The position numbers and the translations under genes were made by a program. A model generated the notes under the pieces. The model saw nothing but the letters and a program-made list of their open reading frames with translations. It ran no database searches and was not told where the DNA came from. Below are positions 14,227-26,600 of a stretch of 64,000 bases of DNA, piece by piece. Source of the DNA: Baylisascaris procyonis (lineage: Eukaryota > Nematoda > Chromadorea > Rhabditida > Ascarididae); NCBI GenBank assembly GCA_037389465.1, contig JAZARR010000146.1:8231168-8295167 (forward strand). Reading direction: 5' to 3'. The number at the start of each line of letters is the position of its first letter. The first letter of the stretch is position 1.

Positions 14227-14234
14227 ATTTTCAG
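14227..14234 (+). promoter_or_regulatory. Likely spliced-leader trans-splice acceptor before ATG 14242
   Basis: The sequence ATTTTCAG, close to the nematode acceptor consensus TTTTCAG, sits seven bases before the ATG of the CX protein, and no upstream exon is recognisable. In nematodes this arrangement usually marks SL addition. Confidence 0.6.
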
Positions 14235-14241
14235 GAAACCT

Positions 14242-17200
14242 ATGTCATTCTTAATTGTGTGTATACTGTTGGCGATGCATTACGGTAGCCACGCAAATGA
14301 GATTTGTTCATCAGCATTCCCAAAGGCAGACACCACACTCCTACTCGAGAGGATCATTGAGAATTACGCTTATGAAGAAACGTTCGTCGATTCGTATGGC
14401 ATCAGTATGACTCGTAAAGTCATTACTGGATCATATCCACTGGTTAGTTATCCTAATATTGCAAATAAGGCTTAATGTAAATTTATGGACATGACAGGTG
14501 AAATTTATATGTTGAAATGGACAATATTCGAGAATGGGGAGGTTTTCAACAAAACTTTAGGGATTGGATCACATTCTATTGGTCATAGATATAGGAATTT
14601 TTGGAGATTAAATTTAAATACTGCTGTGCAATGGGCTATTTTAAACTCATTCTCCTGCAACATTATTCGCAATATTGAAACTGATAATGCAATATATAAT
14701 TTTCATTAAATAAGTGAATTTAGGCGCTATCGGAGTCAACAGTTTTGAAATGTTAATTTCAGAGCCCTTACTTCCACAGCTCTTTTGAATTACGGAGTCG
14801 AAAAGAGCACCTTTTGAGTATGTTGCATGTGAGATGTTGATTGAGCCTTAATAGTTAGGATGAAAACTCCTGGGCCATAGGAGACCATCGAAATTATACC
14901 ACTCGGATCTTAAATTTACCGACTTCTTAAGAATGATTATTAAGGAAAAAATTTCATTGATGCGAAAGTTGAGAAGAAAAATCGTACTTCCTGTCAGAAG
15001 TTGAAGATTCAGAGGTGGCGAAATATTTGACGGATGGAACTGGGTAGAGGTTATTTGATGTTTTAGAATGTGCTGTAATCTGGAAGAAAAATAGAGGGAG
15101 GGTGGATGAAATTGCATTCAGCAATAAGCATACATAAATGATTCAACAAATGCTATCGTATTTTCTATGCGTCATCTGTCGACATACTGTCTAGTTCGAT
15201 TCTATTTCACATGACAGACGTCTCTAAATATAAACCTTCTCATAATAATCGCGCAATGAAAAGTGTTGAAATCAACGAGATGAGAGATGTATTCACCTCT
15301 TTTATTTTTAAGAGTCAATGATAAAGTGAATTTTAAGAGTCTCAAAAATTTTTATGATCATATGCAAAGAAGAAGAAAAAGTTTTTAAATATTACATTCT
15401 TTGGTGCACTTGCCCGCATCGAACTATATGTATGTTTCGTCGGAAAGGTTAATGATTGGCATGTTTTTTCGAATTGAAACCACTCTCAATCCATCATATA
15501 GGTGTTTTGATACCGTATTGTTCCGATACCGTACTCTCAGAGTCTCTCCTTTATAGTCATCAAGGATTCTCCTCATCTCTCAAATCTCATAGATCCCTCA
15601 TGCACACCACATATTTGATGAACTGATTTATAAAGCACTAAAGTGAAATTAAAATTACTTCTTTCAGAAAATAGACGATCATAAGTTCTATGTGGAACCA
15701 ACGTTCGAAGTTGGTGAATGTAGATTTCGATTCGAGACGAAACGCTTCTTCAGAATGCCAATCTATGTGCATTCATCGCCCAGTGAAGAGGCATATGCTT
15801 TCAATCGACTTCATTTTCGATGCCCCTCTCAGACGAAATGCTGTGGTCTTTTTTGTTGCCCTCAAGAGACGCATACTATTCAACAGGTAATTTATATTGA
15901 TTATATTGTTTGAATGTTTGAGCTTTTGTGAAATCCGATTATTCTATACTCACTTATTTTCTTCGAGAAAAAAAAAATAGCTTTTACCCATGTAAACAAT
16001 TTATGCATATCAAAGTCCAAATTATAATCATTAATTAAAAAAAAAAAAAAACAGCAAAAGTTTAGCAAAGGTGCATCGTTATCAAAATCACTAAAATGGC
16101 CTTTTTTTATCCTTGTGTTCATTACCTCATCAATGTGCCACTTGAATACACATTACTAAATTCCACAGTAATAACGTCGACTCAGTGCGTGTTTAATGCT
16201 ATCGATATGTATCTCTCTACATATTTCTTTGCTAGTTTCCATAGAATTTAACGAAGGGAAAATCACAAAGTTTTATGAGTATAGTGTACGTTGTAGATAA
16301 TCTCCTATACTATATTTCATGTCAAGCGTCAACTTCGAAATACGTTATAGCAATTTAAGAGACAAAAAAAAAGCCTGTATATATCTTATACGAGATGGCG
16401 TCAATTCAAGAAAATCTACGATCAGATATACTTCTATATCCCGCTTGCCCGCATTAATCACTTCCACGTTTCACCAATATGACATGAGATATTGCTCTTT
16501 TAATCTAACCACGCCAATAGATAATTCTTTAAAGATTTGTTTTTATGTAGTTTGATCAATGCAAAATTTTTAGAAAAATTTATGAGTCAAAAGTGCTCCT
16601 CGAGTCTTGTGATTCTAATTTTATTGCTTCAAAAAATTGAAACTATGGAACAGATAGCCAGAAATGAACACTTACAAATGCATAGATACGATGTCGTAAA
16701 AATACGGCACAAAGACGATCCTTTTTAGCGATCATTGAATTAGTGCTGATGAAGTTACTATACTTTTACCGATATGGGATGTGCAGCATATAGTTTCTAT
16801 GGACTGACTGATTAAATATTTCATATAGCTAAAGGTGTGCTACCTACAAAATTAATATGAGCTACAGGATATATCATTTCAAGCTACTATTAGGTGTAAC
16901 GAGGGATGAGAGATGTTCATTAAGTACAGTTCATTAAATCCAATATGCAAACGTGGAGGATTGATTTTAAAGTCACGTTCACTTCACATATTCACGTTGT
17001 TACTTATCTTCACATTTGACCTGTGTTGATGCATCGGCAATTTATTTAATATTTGTATATTGAATATACATTGATTCATCACCCCCTCTCAAATAATGCA
17101 TTGATATTGAATGCACGAAGTGAAATAAAAAATAAACAAGGTGCATAACTTATAAGGCGTTTTGTTTTGTATAACTGAAATGATTGGCCACGGGGAGAGG

Positions 17201-19142
17201 ATTGAATTTTTAGTTGATCGTCGTTTATTATCACGACCCCGATTTGACACTTCATCAAAAGCTTTTATTTGAGGATTTCATTGCCCTTTCATCACCGGCA
17301 ACAGACTCCAGTGATTTTCGACGAATCAACGACGGTCTACGTATCGAACGTTATGGTAATATATATTCGTTGGAAAGGCTATCGCCAAGAACTGATAATG
17401 AACGTGTTTGTATGTATCATTTAAGTGAGGAGGATAGTTTGCGGCGAACGGTACGACTCATCAGTGAACGACCAGTTAGTGTTTTGCTTAGTTTATTTCA
17501 TTTTTTTTTTCTTTTCTTTTGTGATAAAAGATCACTAATTTTGGTTTTGATTATTTAAGATTACTATTTTTTTACGGCAGTTTTTCTCTTCGCTAGAAAT
17601 TTTAGCTTTATTATATAGTATTAGGAAGAGCATATTGAAATAAATATGGTAGTTTTGTTTTTTTTTGTTTTTTTTTCAGAATATATTATATAATATACTA
17701 TGAAAATACAAATGAAAGCGCTTAAATGCTGCCTCAATTTTTAGCAATTCATTATCGATCAGTTGATTTACTATAATTATATAAGTAAAAGAAAATGATG
17801 CTCTCACATAAATTTATTGTGTGCAAAATTTGATAATCATTTCTTTTCGAGTAATTATTATTCGAATTTCGTTTATTCGAATATTCGAATATTCGAATAT
17901 TCAAAAGTATTTGTCATTTGCTTTCGAATGAAAAAAAAATTTTTTTTTATTATTTATGAATCGGTAAATTTTTATAGTAAACTTTATTACCTTCATAGTA
18001 AATCATAGTAAATTTCGATATGATTCAAATATTTATAAATTCCTTATATATCTATGGAATTATTTTGGAATTAAACAACTATATAGTAATATGCTATGAT
18101 CTGTATTCAGCTTTATATTATGAGATTACAGCCGAGTGCAATTTACTTCTTCTGTCCATTGTCGTCGAAATGCTGTCAGATGAAATGTATACCGAGTAAT
18201 AGCAGTATGCAAATGGCACAATTTGTGGCTAATCCTTCACTTTCGAGTCACTTCAAAGTGCACTCAGTTCTTCAAGCTTATCAGGTATCATTTGTCTATA
18301 TATTTTAAGCATACCTTTTTCAACTTAATGAGAGTGAAATGAAAAACTTAGTGAACTTATTGACTCGTATTCCCGCGTTAACAAAGAAATATAGAACGTA
18401 AATATCTAGACAGATATTTATTAAGTTCATATTAAATTCCAAGTGAATTCCTAACAAATTGCATAGTTCAAGAAGTGAGCCTCTACCGTTGCTTTTTTTT
18501 GTGAATATACAGTGCTTTAACGTATATACATTTATTTATGTCTATATAAATATATTCATTGCATAGCGCAATTTTTTTTTATTCATTCGAACGAAGAGTC
18601 TTCTCCTTGAAGTCGGTAGATTATGCTTACACTCACGGTTGCTTATAGCGATAAATTGAAGACGCATTTTTTTTTCAAGTATCCAATTGATATGTCACCA
18701 CTACTATACATATTAATAGTATTTATAAAATAACCCTAGCCTATGTATGATTAGCGATTTTATTAAGGAAAAAGGAGATTGCAATAGACATATTTGTCGA
18801 AATTGTTGACTAGGGAGGGCTTCTTTCCAATGGATAATGGATAATATATAATTTTTTATTTCATCATTCAATTATTATTTGATGAATAAAAAATTGTCTG
18901 CTTAAAATTATTTGAGGAGAGATATGTTAATGAATATTACCTTGCAGGTTTATCTTCTTTATTCGGTGGCATTCGTTTTGACGATAGCAGTGGCATCATT
19001 CGCTTTATATAAAGTGTACGAAACAAGAAAATTGCTTAGGCATGAGAGACAATTGCTTCAACGGCATATAAGTCAAATAAATACCGATTTCTACACTCCT
19101 ACCGACAAGTTTTTAATATCCCATGAGAGTAATCTTGTTTAG
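14242..19142 (+). CDS. CX-module type I membrane protein (349 aa)
   Basis: Five phase-0 exons: 14242-14442, 15668-15886, 17214-17474, 18111-18284 and 18948-19142 (TAG). Residues 1-20 form a signal peptide (SFLIVCILLAM core). Module 1 has the six-cysteine CX pattern: C85, C119, C125, C126, C130, C131, ending CPSQTKCCGLFCCP. Module 2 has C206, C242, C248, C249, C253 (CPLSSKCCQMKCIP), with Ile254 where the sixth cysteine should be. Exon 5 gives one transmembrane helix at about 286-307, then a cytosolic tail of roughly 40 residues rich in basic and charged groups (ETRKLLRHERQLLQR). CX modules (Pfam CX) are known from nematode membrane proteins of unknown function, so I assign no activity. Inferred topology: cysteine-rich ectodomain outside, short tail inside. 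Confidence 0.85.
17874..17902. repeat. Short tandem repeat of the self-complementary octamer ATTCGAAT
   Basis: About three and a half head-to-tail copies of ATTCGAAT within an intron of the CX gene. Each unit is palindromic, so the stretch can fold on either strand. Confidence 0.7.
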
Positions 19143-22100
19143 TGAAGTTTTTCTCTTTTTTATTGTTTTTAACTTTTCAGCGCTACTAAATGGTATACTT
19201 ATTGTAGCTATTGAAGAGTGCAGCTATTATGAAAAGATTTCATCTTTTATATTACCTTGAACCTAAGCCTGCCTTAATAATGCACTCTTGAATGTAAAGC
19301 ACCCCCAACCCCCCACTCCAACCTCCCTCCACCCCCTCCTCCCACATATTTTCTTCTATACTTCGCAATAATTTTTGCCAGCTTTTTTGATAGTTTACCA
19401 GCTTTTACCAGCTTCCGTTACCCAGTCATGTGGGGAACTCTTTAAGTACATCTATCTATTCAGCAGCGGTGTCGGAGAGAGGAGGCAGGGAGGTGAAACA
19501 CATACATTCCCTTAGTGAATTTCAAAAAATGTTTGTTCGTTTAGGACATCCTCAAACGCTGAAGAAATTTCAGTGTCGTTTTCCGAGCTAGTTAGTCGGT
19601 TTTTTTCCGTAGTTAAGACTGGAAATTCCAGGAGAAAAAGTTATGGGAAACATTTTTCACCACTGGCAAATTCCACGTTTACGGATTGTTATAAGGACCC
19701 TAGAGTTTATTAACAATGACGATATCTTTGTATGCTATATGTGAATATTATTTATGACTATCAAATTATAAAAAAATTTCATCGACCCCATGCTAGAATA
19801 ATTATACTGAACTAGAATTGCCTTCGACACTCCTATATCCAATCCTGCGTCTATAAATGCTGGGAGGGATAAATTTTTGCTTTAACATATCCGCTTATAT
19901 ATCTGCAAAGACACCCATAAGACTTCTTTCCTTCTTATAGAGAACCAAAAAGAAATGTGAAGCCGATTTTACAAAATTTTCGAGTAATATAAGACCCACT
20001 TTTAAGTTTATATTTGTACAGTGATTTCATTCATTCCATTTGCAAGCTTCTCTCTCGTGAAGCGCATTTTTTTTTCGTCCGTGTAGTGATTCACGTTGTT
20101 GCGTGAACCTTCATGGTTCTATCATGGTTTCTTGCGTTGTTGTCTTTAAGCAATCAACTTTCACTTTATGTTTGAGCAGCTTATGAATAAAGGCTGCGAG
20201 AATTTTAGTGATTATCTCTATGAGATTATCATTGGTTTATCCTTAGTTATGAACTGTTCATTGCATAGTAATGAATAAATGAGCGATTCTTAACCACTAT
20301 CGAATAGTTTTACCTCTAACTCATTTTAATCGATGATATAATTTCACTCATATAAATTTTGCTCATCTAGTTGATATGTTCTCTTTAATTCATATTTTGG
20401 CGATGTTATTTTTATTTTTAATATATAACTGAACGAATTGATCGTTTATCGCCATCAGTAAATAATTACTATATACAGTTAGTAATAAATATAAAAAAGT
20501 TAGTAATAAATAAATAATAAAAGTATTTTGAAAAAAAAAAAACCAAGTTGTTTGTGCTCGATAGAATCGAACTATATCATAAGATCGAAAAGAATAAACA
20601 ATTACCACACCCTATTGATATCAATGATAAGAAAAAATATTTTTACCATTTACTTGCATGAAAAATGCTATGCATTAAAAATAACGTTTTGATCTCATAT
20701 TATAGAGTGTTATTCGTAATTGATGTAAATATTTTTCATTGAGGAAATTATATAATTTTTATCTATTTGATCTATTCGTATTTTTATTGCATCGATTGAT
20801 TTACTTACTTGTAAATGATGTAGTTATAATTGTAAGTAAATAATAGTATAAATGCCGGAAGTGAAATTGTAATTGTAAATATTTGTAAACACCGAATGGT
20901 TAATGTCAAATATTACTTGATGTGCAATTTTTCTGCGTTAATATAGTGATGCAACTATGATGTTCTTTTTATGGGTGCAAAACAATAGTGGATATCCTTC
21001 CTAAATAAGCAACTTTTTCCCGTCAAAAAGAATTTCGACATCCTGAAATTCGGTTGATTTTAATTTTAGAAAGATGAGGGGAACCTGAAATACAGTTGAA
21101 ATAGTCCCACAATATCCTTAAAAAATTCAAGGATTTTGAGACTTATTAGCGAACATCTATTTTATGAGTGAAATATGTCATATTTTTTAGGTGCAATATT
21201 ATAGATTTTCCACTTATTAGAATTTTCAGTCAATCTACAGAATTTATTACTTAATAACGAAATGGCGTTTTTACACCTTGTATTATTTAATTTACATATC
21301 ATTGTTGTTTAATAAAGTTTTACGTTTATTTGATGACCTCTTTGCGAACTTCTTATGTATTATACAGTAAAATAATCTGTAATTATCGTTACCATATCTT
21401 TTGCAGCTCTCTATTTCGTTTATTTTTGCTTATTGCCAGCTATATAAATGATACGATTAGCATTGGCATAGACATTAAATTTATTCGAATACCGTAAATT
21501 TAATCTTTTTTTTTTCGACCTTGTTTTTACTGTTGAATTTCCTTATTTACAGTATTCGCTCGAGTAGGAAAGCCTTTATAGACAAGAGCTCTTAAATATA
21601 GAGGACCTCTTTCTTAAGAATCTTCAAAAATTCAAGACCCCGGTATTTTATGGAATGAGATATGATGTAATATTTTATTCCATCTTTTGAGTTATATTGT
21701 TGCGCCAATTAGCGAAATAAAAAGCACAGATTTGTGCTTTATTAGAAAATACCTGATGGATGGAAGGAAACGCAAGAATATTTTGAACGCAAATCATTCA
21801 CCGTAAATTTCTGGGTTAGCAAAGAGGAGCTGTTAGAAACTACAAAGGCTGTCTAATAAATTTTTGAGCTATCTTTTTTCTTCAATTAGTCACTAAGCAA
21901 ATGTGAGTCATTCGGCTTCTCTTGCAAAAAAGGCTGCTTTAGAATTCACTAAAAATGTTAGCATTCTGGGCTTCTGTACTATTTTTGCAGTTCCTGATAT
22001 TGAGAGAAGGGGGGGGGGGGTTGGGGAGAGGAGGATACTTTTCGCAGACAACGTTAAGGATTCCTGGATTCCTAAAGCAGCAGTCTTGGCGTGTGCTCTT

Positions 22101-23619
22101 TATCCTTATTTCTTTTCGCTGCACTGATTGCCTGATATATAATCTGGCCACGTTCTACCATTGACACTCATCGATACAAATACTCTTGTAAAACGTTCGA
22201 AGCAGTTGAAAAGCATTTTACTAAGTGTATTTCCCGTCAGCTTGTTGTCAGCAAGTTGGAATATTTCGATAAACTTGACAGCATTAAATTGCGGTCATTA
22301 AAATAGCGCCTTTTATTACAATACAATCACATCTTTACCAGTAATGTTTTGCGCAAATTTTGTTAGAAATTAGCAACAATATTAAATATTTCCAAGGTAT
22401 TGCTAGGCTGAATGAGTTTAATAGTGCGTGAAAAGAAGCATTGGTTGATGAATTTTAATGATCGAAGGGGTTTTCAATGCTGAAACTACCGTCCTGCATC
22501 AAACACTAATTGAGAGGTGTTTCAAACGAGAGCATTCACCTGAGACAGGTTAATTATCTCTCGCCCACCATTTCCTGTGCCATAGACTGACATTCCTCTT
22601 AGCATGTATTTTGGATTGTTTTTGCTGTACGAATGATCTGCATCCTTTTCATTGTTACATGTAAGTTGCTTTGATGAGTTTTTAATGCTAAATTATTTTA
22701 TTTTATTTTTTTCGACCAAAAAATTCAGCACATCCATTGTATTGCTATGTACCCATCGTACTTTCCGAAACTATAGTTATTACAAAGTTTTTTGCAGGTA
22801 TAGTATAAGTATATGGCGAATCCATCGACAATTTCCTCGTTGATATTTTAATTCCGAAAAAAATTATGAAATTTGCACACATTCTACACCGATGTTCAAG
22901 AGTGATTTATGTGATCGGTCGGTTCAACAAAACGATAAATCTACCATCACGTATATTTACAAGCAATCTGTAAAAGTGTTCACTTGGAATGTAATATTGC
23001 ATATTGTACTTATATCTTTAGCATATTTCTCCACCTATATAATGCTTTCGTGTTTCTCGTTGTTTGTTGGAACTCTACGATCGTTGTTCGACGTTTCGAT
23101 TGATACTCGTGATGCGTAATGAATAAAACGAACGGTTCATAGTTGTAGTGATAAGTGATATTAGATTGTTGTAGGGTTCCATGAAAAAGCGATCCGCATT
23201 CGATAGTGATGCAGTGTTGTGCCATCGATGTTGTTCACTTTACGGTAAGTGCTTGCCGGGAATATGAGTTCAATCTCGTTACGTCGATAAAACGTTCCCT
23301 GAGTTGATTATTTGCAATATATGAAAGTTAATTGCAGTAATGGATGGCAGAATTATGAGGATGGTATATGTGGCTGAGATTGTAGAATTTGCTTAGTGGT
23401 GATTATGTCGAATGGACAGCAGATTTGGCAATTCGGGAAACGTGAAAATCGGTTTCTTTTTTATTGAGGAAGTGCTTCCTAATGTTCTTCTAGCAGATTT
23501 GTCCTTCTGTCTTTCATACTTTCTTTGAAAGAGAGTTTATCGAGAATGTGCACTTTTATGATGTACAATATAAACTATATGAAGCATTGATTGGCATGTT
23601 ACTTCACGTTGTCAAGTGA
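19143..23619. other. Intergenic, AT-rich, no gene recognised
   Basis: About 4.5 kb with only short open frames lacking coherent splice partners. It includes C- and G-rich patches near 19300 and 22010, an AATAAA at 20186-20191 (too far from 19142 to assign firmly) and many A/T runs. The upstream regulatory region of the PDIA5-like gene must lie here. Confidence 0.55.
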
Positions 23620-26600
23620 ATGCATAGTGTTGTTCAACTACGATTCACTACCCGACTACGAGTACATAAACTTATTCCTTTCTTGCGCATTAATGCATAT
23701 TTATATTATTTGCAGATAGCGATATTATTGCTGTTCGAAGTTGGCATTCATACTTTCGACGCTGAGAGTATTGAAGAAATCACTGATCACAAAAGCTTTA
23801 AGGTTGGTTGTGTTTTTATTTACCAAATCACTCGGTTTCAATGCGTTGTAGTTGATCTGCCGGTTGAAATTAAACGCTTTTCGATTCTTACCTCTCAGCT
23901 TCGTCATCGTGAATGAGAGCCGTTCGGTAAAGGTTCGCTATCGTACTAAACTGTAAATGGAATTTCAATTTCCACCAATCGTATTCAATTCGTTGGTTGT
24001 CGAATGTATTTTCTCCCCAGAGATGCTAGTAGCGCTATTTTACATCATCGTCCTTAGTGTGTTTACTCATGGAGTCACTTTCGTTCAAAAAAATAACTAG
24101 AAATTGTAACATCAGTGATCGTTTTAGGTTAAGTTGTTGTGTGGAAAATTGCTGCGTTGATTGCTGCTATTCCCTATCGGAAGGAAAAGTTGGAGGAGAA
24201 TTATGTCTATGACTTTAGGGATCAATAAAATTGCTGGATTTCGAAAAGCTCTAAGCAAGAAAAAGTAGATAACAGCAACTTTCCAGAAAAGGGTTCTTAA
24301 CTAATCGTAGGGTGGATATCAGTTTCTATTGCGCCGTGTTGGCGAGCTCGGTCCCGTGCCACTTAAACATCGCCTCGGCCGTTGCTTATGAGCGTAATTT
24401 GAATTGCTAGGAATGTTTCTTTCCAGTCAGATAATATTTCTAACACGTCACTGCTCATTGCAGTATCAGCCATTCCATCACCCATTCTTGTCTGTCATCA
24501 TCGCATTGGACACTCATGGCTTCAGCAATCCAAAATTAAATAATCACACTTTAATGTTTAAAACACGGCAGATTACGTTGAGCAAGCAGTTATGTTTAGA
24601 AAACCCTAAAGCTATTATTGAAAAAGAGGTATGTTTCATATTGGTGCCTAGTGGTTGGATGAGGCCAAATCTTTGGCTGATTTTTGTTAGGGGAATGAGA
24701 TATAATGAACATATGGCACCATAAGCTTCATTTTTTTTTTTTTGTCTGAAGAAATCCAGTCTAAAGAATGTGCCAATATCCTGAAATCAGATTTGTTTGT
24801 AGATGAAATGAATTACAGATAGAAGATGTGCTAAACAATGACCATAGCCATATTTTTGTTTAATTGTTATATTTACCGTGTTGTTTGCAGAAACTATTGC
24901 GGGTACGAACTAATGTATTGGTCTTATTTATCGACGGTGCATTCGACAAAGATGCCTCATTGAAAGCGATAGTTAATGCGTTCTCGAAAGCAGCAACTCA
25001 AATTGTAGGCATTGGAACAATGGCCATAATCGATTGTCAGAATTCAGATGGTAAAAAGCTTTGCAAGAAGCTAAAGGTTCAACCACAGCCATTCCTCCTC
25101 AAGCATTACCTGTGAGTTTACGACGCTTTCCTTCTTAAGTGATACTTAATTTCACTCTTTCATGCACATCCATCTTTTTGTTCGCGACAATGACCAACTC
25201 AGAGAGAGACTTCTCTATCGATCCTCTCTCTTCGGGCATTTCTTTCCTCTTTTTGTTACTGTTTATGACTGTTTTATACAGCAAAGAACAAAATGGGGGT
25301 TTTTTTCTGTTGCACTATCCACAGATTTCTTTTGGTCTGATTATCGACTAGCGTGAAATCTGCAAAATAGATGCAGGCACTTCCAGAAATCATTTCTATA
25401 GCCATTGACTTTGTAAGCTTGCAACTTGCCGATTTTCTACTTAACCGGCTCTCGTGTACTACTGGGAACAAAAAGTTTTTTTTGACATCGAACATTTTTT
25501 TCACCCATACAGAGGTTGTAGTGGGTTGCCACATAAAATTTCAAACCACATAGCAATTTTATATGGATGCCAGAGGATAAAGCTTTTATCATATTATGTG
25601 CGATCACAGTTAATCATGTATCGCGTATAAATAGAATGAAATAATTGCACCGATTTTCGATTTGAAAGAAATATTGCACCGCTATGCGCTTTTTAGATTA
25701 TTTAAAAGATCACTATTTCAGCAATGGCGAATATCACATGAATTATGAGAGGCAGTTGACTGCAAAGAGCATCGTTCGATTCATGAACGATCCGACAGGT
25801 GATATCCCGTGGGATGAAGATCCTAGCGCACTTTCTGTAGTGCATATCGGTAGGTTTTTTTTGCACTAAGGCAAAACGTTGATGTTTCTCCCTTTGCCTC
25901 TCTGAATTCCCGACTTCCAATTCAACCAAATGAGTTTCGTAGCGCGACAGTCCTGCCCGAAGTTCGGGTGTTGTTTCTATAGTGCTCTCTATGGAGATCC
26001 CTTTCGTTGATTAGAAATGGAGGCATCTGTAGTGCGCTATGGAGGTCGTATGAGGTTCAATAACCGATTTAAACTTGTAAGGTGTTGTGGTGATAACGTT
26101 GGACAAAAATATTTAATGAAATATATGAACACATGAGACTATAAGTGGACGCAAAAATGTATATGAAATGAGCCGATTATTAGTAATGGCAGTTTATTCT
26201 TTTATGATAATATACCGAACGCAGATGGTTTATGAACGTGGAGATATTCCTTCCTCAACAAAAAATGACTGAAATTTATTCAGATAGGAACAATTCTAGA
26301 GTGCAGTGAATTGAAAACAGCATTTAATTTATTTATTTTATGGGAAAGATGATGTCGATGAGACGTTTCTGATTAGCTTGAGGTAGACAATTCAAAAATC
26401 TCGTAAATATTTTAGGGGTTTTTGAAGTTTTCATTTGAGAGAATTGAGATGCACTTTATGAGTATATTACTTTTGTTGTTGCAGCTGATAGAGCCTCATT
26501 TCGGAAATTACTTGCGATGGGTAAACCCACTTTGGTGATGTTCTATGCTCCGTGGTGCGGCCATTGCAAACGACTCAAACCTGAGTATAGGTGAGATATG

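Larger units (their letters stand above)
11921..14234. other. Intergenic: 3' flank of TARBP1-like gene and upstream region of CX gene
   Basis: No gene recognised. It holds the probable poly(A) signal at 12576, a 47-bp tandem duplication at 12206-12297, a poly-G/purine stretch near 13040 and several A/T runs. Confidence 0.6.

Noticed and set aside
14485..14709. 74-residue plus-strand frame
   Set aside because: It lies inside the first intron of the CX gene. The spliced exons on both sides fit without it, and it has no splice partners or recognised motif.
22892..23119. 75-residue hydrophobic frame in the intergenic region
   Set aside because: No start context, splice partner or recognised motif; AT-rich DNA often yields such hydrophobic frames.
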